DNA of 64,000 nucleotides from Shinisaurus crocodilurus (lineage: Eukaryota; Chordata; Lepidosauria; Squamata; Shinisauridae), in NCBI GenBank assembly GCA_021292165.1, contig CM037885.1:4087042-4151041 (forward strand). The letters are read 5' to 3'. The notes below the pieces were generated by a model that worked only from the letters and a program-made list of their open reading frames with translations, was not told the DNA's origin and did not search any database. How positions within the stretch are numbered: position 1 is the stretch's first letter; every line of letters starts with the position of its first letter. Shown here piece after piece: positions 1 to 10,930 of the stretch. Both the position numbers and the translations under genes were made by a program.

Positions 1-248
1 GGGACGGATCCTGTCTTGGGGTTCCTCAATCTCTTGATTCTTCATCATCTCCAGCCTCGATTCCCTACTCCTGCGACCTTATGGACGAGACCCCTCGCGT
101 CCTCCCGAGTCTTTCTTTTATGCGACCGGAGGGGAGACTCTGCTTTGTGCAGCACCCATGACTTTTACGCAGCCAAGTCCCGTAAAAGTCGCAGGCGGGG
201 GCCCCCCTGCTCACTCGGTCTCGCCTGAGAAAGTCACCGCCTTAAATC

Positions 249-255
249 TATAAAG
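249..255 (+). promoter_or_regulatory. TATA-like box ahead of proposed paralog A exon 1
   Basis: TATAAAG lies 50 bp upstream of the ATG at 305. The flanking 1-300 stretch is CpG-rich compared with the sequence after 560. This fits a core promoter, but there is no transcript evidence. Confidence 0.3.
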
Positions 256-304
256 GCGTAATGGGAATCTAGAGCCTTATCTGGCAAGGAAGCGGACGAA
301 GTTC

Positions 305-382
305 ATGCTGACGTCGGAGGAGGAGGGGGAGGGTTGCGCGTCCCGGAATCAGGTGCTACAAGACCTGTGTGCCTCCCTGCAT
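305..382 (+). CDS. NKPD1: NKPD1-like paralog A, proposed exon 1
   Basis: An ATG at 305 opens 26 codons (MLTSEEEGEG...) ending at a strong donor, CAT|GTAAGT. The exon leaves phase 0, which is what the next proposed exon requires. I do not recognise the peptide, so this rests on splice signals, phase and the upstream TATA-like box. Confidence 0.45.
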
Positions 383-2807
383 GTAAGTAGACCTGACCTT
401 GCGTGCCCCCGGGGTGGTCATGGTTTGAGAGGGAGAAGGGGTGGCTCATTAACCGTCGCTCTTTGAAGACTTTTTTCCCCATCAATAATCACTTTTGATC
501 ATTACCGCTTCGGCTGCGTGCTTCGGCCTGGCTCTGTTCGTAAACGGTCAAGTCCGCATCTGGTTTAAAAGTGCGCGAGGGTGTGGTGTGCAGCTGCACC
601 TAAAAATATTTATTCGGAAGTAAGGCCGATGGATGGTGCCAGCGGGGCTTCTTTCTAGGCCCATCTGATGCTTGTTGACTCGGGAATATAAGTCTGATGG
701 GACTATTCCTCGCAAGAGGAATAAGTTTTTTTTCAATAGGGCTCGCTCCCAAGTAAGTGTACATAGTATTGCAGCTGCGAGCATGTTCGGAAGGGACCAG
801 CTACTGCTGGAAAGAGAATGCTAAACGTGATGGACATTCGGGCCAATCCAGTAGGGCGCTTGTGGAGCTCGCCTCCTTCCTGCTCTCGATTTCTAATTTC
901 ACATGTGAGGCTCAAGTCGCCTTTAACCTTTTTTTTTAAAAAAAAATGTGAACGGCGTGATGCCGCAGAACAGGCTTCGTTTATGTGCCTCCCGGCCTAT
1001 GTAGGTTTTGGGTTTGCATGACGTGCTTTTTTGACCCTCCTGCCCACCCAAAAGGCTTTTTACTGATTTGCTCGCTAACCGGCGACGCTTCTGTTCTTTC
1101 ACCTTTCTGCCAAGACAGCTTGCAGTGTTAGAAGAATGGCGCACAACCTAATAGAAATGACACAGAAGGGGAAAGGGATGTGAAGGAAGAGGGAATAAAG
1201 AAAGCAAATTCAGGGGCTGGCTGGTTTGTACGCAATGTTTGGCGGCTGTTATAAGGACCAGACGGAGGGCTTGGTCGAAAGGTGCTGTGCAGACAGCCCA
1301 TCTTTCTCTCCTGAACGGATTTTCCGCAGTAAGAAAAAACCCAGGAGCGGTGGGAAGACGTGGGAGTGGAAGACGAGGATGGCTGTGTGCCCTCTGTAAA
1401 ATCCCATGGATGAGGCAGGGCAACGTAGGAGCCTTGTCTGGAAGCCCACCCAGTGGAATGGCAATGGACAGAAGCAGGTTCTGGTAGAGGAGGAGCTGGG
1501 AGTTGTAGGCCAAAAACATCTGGGGACCCAAGGCTGGAGAACACTGCTTTAGACACTGCAATTGAGGTTGTGCAGCAAACCAGGTGTAGGTGGCTTCGCC
1601 ACCCCTTGGCTCCGCCTCTGGCAGCCCACACTCTGCTCCACCAGCCAAAGCTGGCACCAGCCTCCGCTGGTCCCAGCTAAGCCAAAGGCTCTCTTGCTTC
1701 TCCCTCTCTGTAGCAGCCAGGCGGAGCAGCCCGGACAGACTTGCCATCCATTGCATCCAGTGCCTCTGCCTGTAAGCCAGGCTCTTTGGGTCCATTCATT
1801 CATGCAGCTGGATGAAGTAGCCATGCTTTGCCGGGACGGATCCATTTCAGGCTGTAGGTGGAGGGCTGCGTGCTTGAAAAAGACGGGCGGCGCTCAGAGA
1901 AACGGCATGCTTGGGGAGAAGACTTACACCAGGGGTGCAGAGCCTCAGGCCCAATCCTGCCCTTGGGGGTCCCCCAGAGGGCTCCCCTGGCCCCATTCCC
2001 TTTCTGTCTGTCTGGTGGTTTCCCCGGCTTTTGCGCAGTCCCCCCCCCCCATTCCAAAAGGCTGAAATGCCTCTGCTTAGTCCTAGTGCCTGGCAGCAAG
2101 AGCTTTAAACTAAAATATGCTGGTATTTTGGCCCCGCCCCTTTTGCCTTTTGGCCCTCCACTGGAACACGGCCCCCGAGAGCGTCTCCAAAACAGAATTC
2201 TGACTTCGGGCTGAAAAAGGTTCAACACCCCTGATCTAAACCTGTATGCAATTAGTTTTTAATTGTTATTTTATTGCTGTAGCCTGAACTTTGCACACAC
2301 TTTCAGGCCAGCTCTCTTCCTCGCTGTTGGGGCGGTATTGCAACTGTCCCTAACTGTGCATGTTCAAATTTTCCTGGGTTGCATTCATATGTACTTAGTT
2401 ATTCCTGGGCCGTGTGATAGTGTGATAGCTCTCCCGTGTTCTTTTTCTCTCCTTAGCTACCAGCATCCGTGGATCTTCAACCCGTCACTACTCAGCGGCT
2501 CACAACAGCCATGGTCTCCTTGACCAGAGGTAACCAGTCACTTTGCTTTAGGGCATATCGGCCGTCCCCCAATCCATTTTGGACTGCAACCCCAATCATC
2601 CCTAGCCAACATGGTGGACATCGCAGATGAGGGAGATGGGAGTTGTAGTCATCTGGAGGGCACCAGATTGGGGTTCAGTGGTTATTATCACAGGGCTGCG
2701 GCCCAACTAGGTAACCCTTGATTACATAAGCAAGGAATTCCACAGGTTCTTAGATTTCCTCATCATTATGAAATCAGTACATCACTGACCCCTTCAACCA
2801 TCCTTTG

Positions 2808-2848
<41 letters not shown>

Positions 2849-5800
2849 CTTTTCTACACGAGGCATTTATTGTGCCCTTACGGTTCTTTACGGGTTCTTT
2901 AGAAGACGTTGTGATCCTCCTTTCGCTTCTGCCTTTTTAAGAGCATGTTCCCGGGGTTTTTTAGAGTGGGGGAAATGGGGTGTTATTTCTGAATGCAGAA
3001 GAAAAAGGATTTTCGTAATTAAATACTGTAATTGCGATATTCCGCTTTACCACAGTGCCACCTAGAGGTTATGTAGTGGAACAGCAGAGTCGGATCTCAG
3101 TTCTGTGATGAAACTGAAAGTAGACACAGCGATTAACAGCCTCATGTAGAAAAGCTCAGAGAAAGCAGTGACAGTTCTAAATGGAATATAGTAGGGAACA
3201 AATAGTTACGTCGATGGCTAGAGTGCCTCTTTTAGTCTCAACATTGTCCCGCTGCTTCCCTAAAGGGTATGTTAGTTCCCCCCAAGGGCATACAGCCCCA
3301 CTCCAGGCTTTATGGACTGGTTCCCTGCCACTCAAGTTGCCGCTGCAAAAATATAGGGCCAGCAGCCTTCCCCAACCTGCCCTCTGGATATGTTGGACTA
3401 CCACTCCCATGAGCCCCAGCTGGCACAGCCATTGGAAGTTGTAGTCCAACACATCTGGAGGTACTAAGTTGGGGAAGGCTTCTACATGTTCCCTCTCCGG
3501 CATCCGCGGGTCGAGGACGGCTGCCATAAAGGAACTGGGCGCATGGGCACATTTTTCTGCGTCCAGCTAGAAACATCACCGAATGGCAGCTTTCAATTTC
3601 GCAAGTTCATCTGACGTGCGGCTAGTTCCACCCCGCCCCATCTCCATGGCTTCTCTGCACAGCCGTAGCAGAGGGAAATCTGGATGAATCACTTCCATAA
3701 TGAACTGCATGGCCTCCACAGTACGGACCCACCACGGCTTTGGTGGCCAGCTGTCCTCTTCTACAGAGGACTGTCCTCTGCTTGAAGGGCCATCCGTCCG
3801 GTCCAATTCCAGTTTAAAGATAAAGAACCATCAGAACTGTCGCCCACCACCAGTCAGCACCTGAACAGACAGGCACACAGATCACCTGGTCACAGAGATG
3901 TATGGAATAAGGAATTTCTATTCAAATTACAATAATTATTTCTCAATTTGCATCTATCCATATAGATTTGTACAGAAAAGAGGACAGTGATTTGCATAAT
4001 ATTTGCACATGCAAATCAGTGCCCTCCTTTTTTTGCTTATGCGTGTCCTCTTTTTTTTGCGGTGCATGAGTGGCCACCCCGCCTCCAGAGCATGAACGCA
4101 TGGCTAGAGGGGCCCTTTTGTTTTGCCCTATATTTTTGCAGCGGCAACTTGAGTGGCAGGGAACCAGTCCATAAAGCCTGGAGTGGGGCTGTATGCCCTT
4201 GGGGGGAACACCTGTTTCCCTAGAGGATCCCCTCCAAACCTGGTGCCCTCCAGATGCCTTGGACTACACCTCCCACCTTTTGGGGCCACATTTCTCAAAA
4301 TGCCGTGCTGGCTGGGAATGATGGGAGGTGTAGTCCAATACATCTGGAAGGCACCAGGTTGGGGGAGGCTGCCCTAGAGAGTGCGAGCATGATGGCCTCC
4401 AGAATTCACTCTGGAGAAGGAAAAAAGCAGCTCAGGTGAGGAGGTGGAAACTGGACTGTTTAGTTCCATAAAGAATTGTAGGTCGCATGCATACAGCACG
4501 GAAGTAAACAGTATGGATCTTGGTGCATAGATTGTAATATTTATTTATTTATTTATTTATTATATTTATACCCCGCCTTTTTTCCTGCAAGGAACCCAAG
4601 GCGGCTTACATAATCCTCCTCCTCCTCGCCATTGTATCCTCACAACAACCCTGTGAGGTAGGTTAGGCGGGCCCAAAGTCTCCACAGAGTTTCATGGCTG
4701 AGCGGGGACTAGAACCCGGATCTCCCGAGTCCCAGTCCAACACTCTCACCATATGGTGCATTATGTATATAGTGCTTTATGTTATTGTCCAACTTAGGAC
4801 CAGGACACCTAGCAGGCTGCCTTACCTTATATATATACCCAAATGACCGTTAAGATTAGTCGGAGGAGGCCTTGCTGGCCTTCCTGAAATTATCGGAATG
4901 TCTCTGTGTAATACCTCAACGGCGGGCCTTCTTAGTAGCGGCACCCACCCTGTGGGAAAAACTCCTTGTGCGGTTCGGGACGGGAGGCAGAAAATTTGGC
5001 ATCTTTCAAAAGCCTCCTGAAACGTTCACCCAGGCGTTCCCTGGCCTGTAATTAAATGAACCGCACTGTCCCATTTTTTACTGCCTCTGTACTGCTGTGT
5101 ATTATTATTGTAATTATATTGTTTTTAAAATTGTATTTTAAATGTGATTTTAATTGTGATTTTAATATTTATACGGAAACCGCTCAGGATTTTTTTTAAA
5201 ATACTTAGCAGTATAGAAATAGTACAAATAAATACATAATTAAATAAATAAATAACATATATTGATTTTGTTAGCCCGCCTGCTCTAAGTGGAGAAACCT
5301 TGTGACATTCCAGCGAGAAATGCCTCCGACTGGTCTGATGGGGGATTTGTCTTTTGTTTCTGCCAATGCTGTTCCTGTTGCAGAATTCCAGAACAAGGAG
5401 GACGCCTACTGTTTTTCCTTAGCTAAGGCCCTCTATTGCGTTTCCACTCCAGTGACAGTTGGGTTTTACGTGCCGTGGGGCCACTGTAAGAACTTTCTCT
5501 TGAGTAGGATCCAAGGTGAGTGCTCCTTCATGCTTGTGAAGACCAGTGGAAGGAAGGGCTCCTTCACGCAAGTTCTTCACCTACAGAACTCATTCCCACC
5601 GGCTTATACAACAATCGGCAGCACGAGTGGATTTATGAGTATGGGTTGAATACATGTGCGGTGGGTTGGTCCCTCCGTGGCTACGTGCCAGCAGGAGAGC
5701 AAAGGGCACCAATGTCCATTTCTAGGCAGAAATGCTCATGTAAAATAAATGTGAATACACTGATTTTCACCATGTACTCTGAGTTTTCTTGGCACAGGAC

Positions 5801-8800
5801 TTGAGTTTCACGGTTGCAGCATTTTGGGTTTCATTTAGTATTTGCTACACCGTATGTGTCTTTCTCGCCTTCGTATTCCGCCTTTCCTCCAAGGGGCTGC
5901 CTTTTAGCGCCACAACAACTCTGTCAGGTAGACAGAGCAGCTGAGGAATACGGTTGACTCAAGATTGCCCAGTGTGGACTTCATGGCTGAGCAAGGATTC
6001 AAGCCCCTGGGTTTCTCCAGCCTAACCCCTCACACACGAGCACTGCACCACAGGAGAGGAGATGAAACATGAGACCTCTACAGAACAGGAGTCCTAGCAT
6101 GGCTTAGCCCAGCCTGGCCCTGGCAGCCTCCAGATGTGTTGTACTGCAGCTCCCATAACTCCCGGAGACATCGAATTGGTCGCTGTGGGAAACAGGATGC
6201 TGGAGTAGATGAATCCTTGGTCTGAACTGGCAGGGCTCCTTTTATATTCTTATGGCCCCTACTGGCCCTACGTACAATTTTCAGACTGAGATATTCAGCA
6301 GGGTGGGACGTTTTTATCCTCTATCTCTTGTATTCGTTTCTTTTTCCTGGGGGGAAGAGAGATGAGGGAAGAGGATAAACCTCCTCCCCTTTTGTTCTGC
6401 CACAGAACCTTTGGCATCCAGTTGAATAGCCTGGTCTAATAATATTTTATTAAAACACCTACAAAATGAAAGCATTTATTTATTTATTCTCCTTCAAGGT
6501 GGCTTACATGATCCTCCTCTCCATTTTTTAATCCCCGCAACAACCCTGTGAGGTAGGTTAGGCTGAGAGTCACCACCTGTGAGCTTCATGGCCGAGTGGG
6601 GACTAGAACCCGGGTCTCCTGAGCCCCAGTCCAACACTCTAACCCAGTGGTTCCCAACCTTGGGTCCCCAGATGTTGCTGGACTACAGCTCCCAGCATCC
6701 CTTGCCGTTAGCCATGCTGGCTGGGTATGCTGGGAGCTGTAGGCCAGCAACATCTGGGGACCCAAGGTTGGGAACCACTGCTAACCACTATGCCACACTG
6801 GCTTTCCAGGGTTGGGAGAGCTAAGCATTGTACAAGAGGCAGAAGTCAAGACAGGTCCTGCTAACAAATTCTGATTTAAATATCTTCCTCCCTCAGATTA
6901 CATGCATCTTCAGTCATGGAAAAAAGACCAACAGGAATTCCAGAAGACCGGCTTGAAACAGCGAGGGGCTTCTGGTTGGGATTTGGTCTCGGTCGTCCTC
7001 CTGATGATCTTCTACCGGCCTGTCCTGACACCACAGCACAGGCAGAGAAAGAACGTGAAGCACATCTTCATCCATTTCAGTGCTTGGGAATATGCCGGAA
7101 GCGACCAGCTCTGGGCAGGCCTCATCACCGCCCTGTGTGACGGCATTGAGAGTCATTTTGGCCTTGTCCCGATGAGCGTCTACCGAGCCATGGGCAGGAA
7201 ATGTGGCATCGTTGAGGCTCCTCTCTGTAAGGAATGGATCAGCAAGAGATATCTCTGCCTGCCGTTGTGGGCCGCTGTCCTTCTGGTGACTGGGGCGGCT
7301 GTTGGGGTTGCTGTCCTCGTCTTTCTTTTCGGCATCCCCATCGGCGATGCTTCTGGGGACACCATTGCGATAGTCGAGGGCCTTGGGGCCACGGCGGTCG
7401 GGATCACTGTAGCGGCAGCCATCAGAATGGGCGTCATGGTGGCTCGGAACGTCATCGTCACCCAGAAGGCCCAGCTGGAGAGGCAGATGAATCGGACGGA
7501 CCTCAGCGCCCAGCTAGGCTTCATGAGCAACGTGAAGAGGGAGGTCAAGATCATTGTCAAGTTTCTCCAGTTCATGGAGATCTTCCAACGGAGGAAACTC
7601 CGGGTGGTGCTGGAGATCACCAGCTTGGACCATTGCAGCCCTGACAAAGTGGTGGGTGTCCTTGATGCCATGAACATCCTCCTCTCGGACGACTGAGGCA
7701 CCTTTCATCTCCATCCTTGTGGCTGACCCACGCATAATCGTGGACTGCGTGGAGAACTCCCTGTACATGAACGGCATGGCCAATAACGGCTATGAGTTCT
7801 TGAACCGCATCATCACCCTCCCCTTCTCCGTCCCCAAGATGGACAGCTGCACCAGGCTCCAGCTGATAAGGAGCATCGTGGAATGCCGGGAGGAGCAGGA
7901 GAAAAGTCTCGAAGAGGAGGATGGGATGGGAGAGGACAGCCAGCAGGAAAACCAGGCCGGGCTTTCCCCCAGTTTGAGACGGTGCCTCTGCCCTAATTCC
8001 GCGAATCAGAGTACACCGGACAGAGCAGCAGATGATGGCCTGGTGCCTTTAGTTGTTGTAAATCCTGGGAAGGCAGAGCCGTTGAGAAGAAGATGCAGGA
8101 AGGGCTTCAAGGCCAAAGACCTAATCCAGGAGGCTTTTGAGTTCCTCCTGGATGAAAGCATGAAGGAGTACATGACGGACAACATGGTGCAGATGAAACG
8201 CATCATCAACACCATCTCCGTCACCGTCAGGCTGATGGCGACCGAGGTCCCGCGGGACAAGCTTTGTCCACGGAAGGTGACGTCCTGGGTGCTGCTGGCC
8301 AACCGGTGGCCCTGCCGACTGAGCTGGATCTTGCAGTGCATCGAGGACGATGAGCAGAGGGGCCGCGTGGGCACGTGGCAAGGGTGCCAGCTCGCCCCCG
8401 ATCTCTTCCTGCAGGAGGTGTATGACAAGTACGAGGAAGAGCTCGACATGATCGGGCCCCAGCTGGGGAAGCTGTTGGAGCTGGACGGGGACCCCGAGCT
8501 CTTCCACAGCTTACTTTCCGGAAGGTTCCGGGTGGAGGATGCCAGCTTCTTCCTGCCGTACACGGTCAACTTGGACTCCTCCTTGAAGAGGCACATGGAG
8601 CTGCTCCGGGGCAGCCACAGCCTGACGCGAGCCAAGAAAGTCCGTGGGCTTTCCAAATGCTGCCTGCTGGGGTTGTCGGCGGATGAGGTCTGCAGTGAGG
8701 TAGGCCTGGGGCGGGCAACTGCAGGGGGTCGTGGCACCGTTTCCATCTCCCCACCCACCCACCCACCCAGAGTCCCCTGTGGGACACAGTCCACTGGGCT

Positions 8801-9843
8801 CTGCACACTCCATGGGGTGGCTGCAGAAAAAAAGTGTGATTTTGCTGCCGAAATTCGGCACCAAACGGCTACAAGGTTCAGATGTATTTCCGAACAAGCT
8901 ACATTTTGTTATCTGTTTATTTTTTCATTTATACCCCACCTTTTTGCCTCTTGCAAGGGGCCCAGGGGGGGGGGCTTACATGGTCCTCCTCCTCTCCATT
9001 GTATCCTCACAACAACCCTGTGAGGTAGGTTAGGCTGAGAGTCGGCGACTGGCCCAAAGTCACCCAGTGAGCTTCATGGCCAAATGGGGGAGTAGAACCC
9101 GGATCTCCCAAGCCCCAGTCCAGGCTACTAGTCCTGGTGGCTATTTATTACCTCTAGTATCAGAGGCAGTATGCCTATGCACACCAGTGGCTGGGGAACA
9201 TGGGTGGGAGGTTGCCGTTGCACTCATGTCCTACTTGTGGGTTTCCCGTGGGCAGCTGGTTGGCCACTGTGTGAACAGAATGCTGGACTAGAAGGACCCT
9301 TCCTTGGCCTGATCCAGCAGGGCTCTTCTTACGTTCTTAAGGCTGGCCTAGGGAGATGCTGCAACCCTGGATTAGTGACCGAGTGGTGCCGAGATCATAA
9401 CAATACCCCGTCCGCTACCTAGTTGGAGGCTACAGATGGCTGGCTCTCCATGCACTAAGAGGCACGCTACGATGGTATGTGATCATTGTGTTTCCACTGT
9501 TGCAAAATGTTCTCTTTTCCAGTTGGCCAAACTCGGTTTGAAAGAGGAGAACACCCAGCGGTACAGAGAGAGGTTGAGGGAGCACAATTTGGACGGACGG
9601 GCCCTGGCCCACAGCGACCGAAGTGAAATCAGGGATGCCCTTGGCATGGGCCTTGGAGACTGGGTGGCCTTCAGCACGTATTTCCTTGGATCTGTGCCTC
9701 CGCAGGGCGGCTCCTTCCCCGCAACAGCGTCCTCAGCGCCGATCTTTGCTGAGAAGAATCGGTTAGGCCTGCAAGAGAACAGGCTGCGAGGAAGCAAGTG
9801 GTCGATGAATATTCCAAGGAAAATCTTCACAGATAAACCATAA
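305..9843 (+). CDS. NKPD1: NKPD1-like KAP P-loop NTPase-domain protein, paralog A (five-exon model, one frame break)
   Basis: Proposed exons are 305-382, 2457-2529, 5384-5515, 6897-8699 and 9523-9843. All introns are GT-AG and all phases agree. After allowing for one extra nucleotide near 7697 the total is 801 codons plus stop, close to the roughly 830 residues I recall for human NKPD1. Order in the protein: a P-loop-like motif at about residue 77, a hydrophobic stretch at about 121, two membrane segments at about 214-242 and 255-275, a Walker-B-like strand at about 329, the KAP C-terminal signature WPCRLSWI at about 564, and a SAM domain at about 688-757. KAP proteins (Kidins220 and relatives) are membrane-anchored scaffolds of the STAND NTPase class. 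The biochemical role of NKPD1 is unknown. Both nucleotide-binding motifs are degenerate here, so ATPase activity is doubtful. Paralog B follows 10 kb downstream. The family call is firm. The two N-terminal exons are inference from splice phase. Confidence 0.85.
383..1929. other. intron 1 of paralog A, first part; no gene recognised
   Basis: This stretch holds half of a foldback element at about 1495-1550 (TGGGAGTTGTAGGCCAAAAA... ending GAGAACACTG). Otherwise it is unique-looking sequence with no recognised coding content. Open frames here show no family resemblance. Confidence 0.4.
1930..2233. mobile_element. hAT-like MITE, CAGGGGTG family (divergent copy)
   Basis: It starts CAGGGGTGCAGAGCCTC and ends GGTTCAACACCCCTG. 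It belongs to the same family as 10103-10402, 50069-50595 and 58655-58955. The flanking octamers match only partly. Confidence 0.6.
2457..2529 (+). CDS. NKPD1: NKPD1-like paralog A, proposed exon 2
   Basis: A 73-nt exon follows a pyrimidine-rich acceptor (TTTCTCTCCTTAG) and ends CAGAG|GTAACC. It is open in the needed frame (LPASVDLQPVTT...), enters in phase 0 and leaves in phase 1, matching the entry phase of the next exon. An alternative acceptor for the following exon (exon starting at 5314, phase 0) would allow this exon to be skipped. Confidence 0.5.
2578..2690. mobile_element. foldback MITE
   Basis: Imperfect inverted arms: CAACCCCAATCATCCC near the left end and a GGGAGTTGTAG-containing right arm ending CCAGATTGGGGTTC. 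It is a diverged member of the foldback group described at 28151. Confidence 0.5.
2806..2848 (+). repeat. (GT)n(GA)n microsatellite
   Basis: About 11 GT units are followed directly by about 10 GA units. Confidence 0.95.
2849..3158 (+). mobile_element. interspersed element of about 400 bp, family E
   Basis: It opens CTTTTCTACACGAGGCATTT and ends GCCTCATGTAGAAAAGCTC, the same ends and interior as 10506-10895. Related copies are at 14901-15269 and 19190-19446. Imperfect terminal inverted repeats suggest a MITE. Confidence 0.6.
3363..3480. mobile_element. foldback MITE, GGTGCCCTCC family
   Basis: Arms built on CTGGATATGTTGGACTACCA and its complement GTAGTCCAACACATCTGGAG, meeting at an ACTCCCA/TTGGAAG core. 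Confidence 0.6.
4226..4371. mobile_element. foldback MITE, GGTGCCCTCC family
   Basis: Long inverted arms (CCTGGTGCCCTCCAGATG versus CATCTGGAAGGCACCAGG). The octamer CCCTAGAG flanks both sides (4218-4225 and just after 4371), consistent with an 8-bp target-site duplication. Confidence 0.75.
4538..4758 (-). mobile_element. Sauria-type tRNA-derived SINE
   Basis: Read on the minus strand it has the tRNA-related head with GGGTTCTAGTCCCC (box B-like), the body GTGACTTTGGGC-type, and an A-rich (AAATA)n tail next to GCGGGGTATAAAT. This is the standard squamate SINE layout. Confidence 0.85.
4860..5240 (+). mobile_element. L2-type LINE 3' end
   Basis: It contains the typical 3' block (GGCACCCACCCTGTGGGAAAAACTCC, TTCAAAAGCCTCCTGAAACG) and ends in an AATAAATA tail, like the copies at 42140-42560, 52675-53175 and 60980-61525. 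Confidence 0.65.
5384..5515 (+). CDS. NKPD1: NKPD1-like paralog A, exon 3 (P-loop-like motif)
   Basis: The acceptor is GTTGCAG|AATTC and the donor CCAAG|GTGAGT. It encodes ...KEDAYCFSLAKAL... and then GFYVPWGHCKNFLL at 5461-5502. This is homologous to paralog B exon 19768-19946, which reads GLYSPWGHHKRELL. Canonical KAP P-loops look like GxWGxGKS. Here the second glycine and the Ser/Thr after lysine are replaced in both paralogs. Confidence 0.85.
5880..6055 (-). mobile_element. old, degenerate Sauria-type SINE
   Basis: Recognisable CCGCCTT...CACAACAACTCTGTCAGGTAG...TTCATGGCTGAGCAAGG blocks, much diverged and without a clean tail. Confidence 0.5.
6471..6808 (-). mobile_element. Sauria-type SINE interrupted by a MITE
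   Basis: The SINE runs from the ATTTATTTATTT tail to CCACACTGGCTTT, broken at 6645-6780 by a foldback element. The six bases CTAACC are repeated on both sides of the insertion. Confidence 0.8.
6645..6780. mobile_element. foldback MITE inside a SINE
   Basis: Near-perfect palindrome CAGTGGTTCCCAACC ... GGTTGGGAACCACTG. The SINE parts on each side are contiguous once it is removed. Confidence 0.85.
6897..8699 (+). CDS. NKPD1: NKPD1-like paralog A, exon 4 (KAP core, membrane segments)
   Basis: This large exon runs from acceptor CCTCAG|ATTAC to donor GTGAG|GTAGGC. It carries the KAP signature KHIFIHFSAWEYAGSDQLWAG at about 7057-7119, two membrane segments at about 7255-7440, the Walker-B-like EITSLDHC near 7615, and WPCRLSWI near 8308. 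The first frame meets TGA at 7694-7696. The adjacent frame then continues the same protein (APFISILVADP...), matched residue for residue by paralog B. The break is a net gain of one nucleotide between about 7688 and 7700. Confidence 0.9.
8913..9122 (-). mobile_element. Sauria-type SINE in paralog A intron 4
   Basis: Tail-side TTTATACCCCACCTTTTTGCC through the box B-like region; the tRNA head is truncated at about 9122. Confidence 0.75.
9523..9843 (+). CDS. NKPD1: NKPD1-like paralog A, exon 5 (SAM domain and stop)
   Basis: The acceptor is CTTTTCCAG|TTGGCC, phase 0. Joined to the end of exon 4 it completes a sterile-alpha-motif helix bundle with the pattern LxKLGLxEE...LREHNLDGRAL...DRSEIRDALGMGLGDW. 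A C-terminal SAM-like domain is also known in Kidins220. A tail of about 40 residues follows before TAA. Paralog B has no counterpart. Confidence 0.85.
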   Translation: MAKLGLKEENTQRYRERLREHNLDGRALAHSDRSEIRDALGMGLGDWVAFSTYFLGSVPPQGGSFPATASSAPIFAEKNRLGLQENRLRGSKWSMNIPRKIFTDKP

Positions 9844-10102
9844 GCACTGGAGAGAGATGTTGGGATGGTTAACAGAACCTGAAGCAAGAAATGGACTTGC
9901 TACCTTAACATTTATTTATTCCCAGTGGTGGGTTCGCTCCAGTACCAGAGATGGATGCAGTGAGGTCTCCATCCTCAAAAACGAAGGACGAGCAACTCTG
10001 CTGCTCAACAGACACCTTGAAAATGCCTCTAAGCCTTAAAGCCCCATATCATTTGTGTGCTTTATTTGCATATAATTTGCATAAAATACTGCCTATGTAA
10101 TC

Positions 10103-10402
10103 CAGGGGTGCAGAACTTCTTCCAGCCCGAGAGCTGGATCCCATTTTGGAGCAGCACTAAGGGCCTGCGCTCCAGTATTTGCTGGGGGCCAATTTTAACT
10201 TAAATCTCTTACTGCCAGTAACTAAGCCTTAGGAAATGCCTTTCAACTTTTTAGGATGGGGGAAAAATGCACAAAAGGCAGGAAACCACCAAAGGTTGTT
10301 TGGGTGGGGCAGGGGGCGTGGCCTTCTGGGAAACCAGAGTGCCAGATGTTGCCCCCTGGGGGTTGGATTTGACCCCCCCTGGCCGGAGGTTCTGAACCCC
10401 TG
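10103..10402. mobile_element. hAT-like MITE, CAGGGGTG family
   Basis: Ends CAGGGGTGCAGAACTTC and GGTTCTGAACCCCTG. Flanking octamers ATGTAATC and ATTTAATC differ at one base, consistent with an aged 8-bp duplication. Confidence 0.75.
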
Positions 10403-10505
10403 ATTTAATCGGCAGGTTAATCAACTACCACTCTATTGGACTGATTGGTGGAGGGCTGATTTTAATAAGTGGCACGGAAAGTGCAGGGGATTCTTCCTTG
10501 ATTTT

Positions 10506-10895
10506 GGGCTTCTCAACACGAGGCATTTATTGTGCACTCAGGATTCCTCACTCACTGTAGTTTGTGGGTTGTTTACACGACGTCGTCATCCTCCAGGGCC
10601 TCTCCCGTGCTTTGCAACCATTTCCGTGGCTTTTTTTTAGAGCACAGAAAGTCTGGTATTATCTGGGAATGGCAGAACAAACTGGAATGAGAAGCTTGTG
10701 CATTTTCGCAATTCTGCTATACTGCAGTGCCACCTTGTGGTTGCATAATGGAACATATAGAAAGGCAGAGAAAGAAAGAAAGAAAGAAAGAAAGAACGAA
10801 CCCACGTGTAAAGGGGCCGATCTTAATCCTGCAAAGAATCCGGAAGCAGAAGCCTCAGTGTAGTGGCTGGTTAAAAGCCTCATGTGGAGAAGCCC
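10506..10895 (+). mobile_element. family E element, fullest copy
   Basis: Ends GGGCTTCTCAACACGAGGC and GCCTCATGTGGAGAAGCCC form an imperfect terminal inverted repeat. The interior includes a (GAAA)n tract at 10765-10796 and the shared CAGTGCCACCTTGTGGTTG block. Confidence 0.65.
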
Positions 10896-10930
10896 TTTGA
10901 AGGATATGTTGGTTTCCGCTGTGTTACTCA

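Noticed and set aside
1128..2228. Overlapping frames of 140-215 codons near 1.1-2.2 kb
   Set aside because: They span foldback and hAT-like repeats and have no recognisable domain. They lie in the proposed first intron of paralog A.
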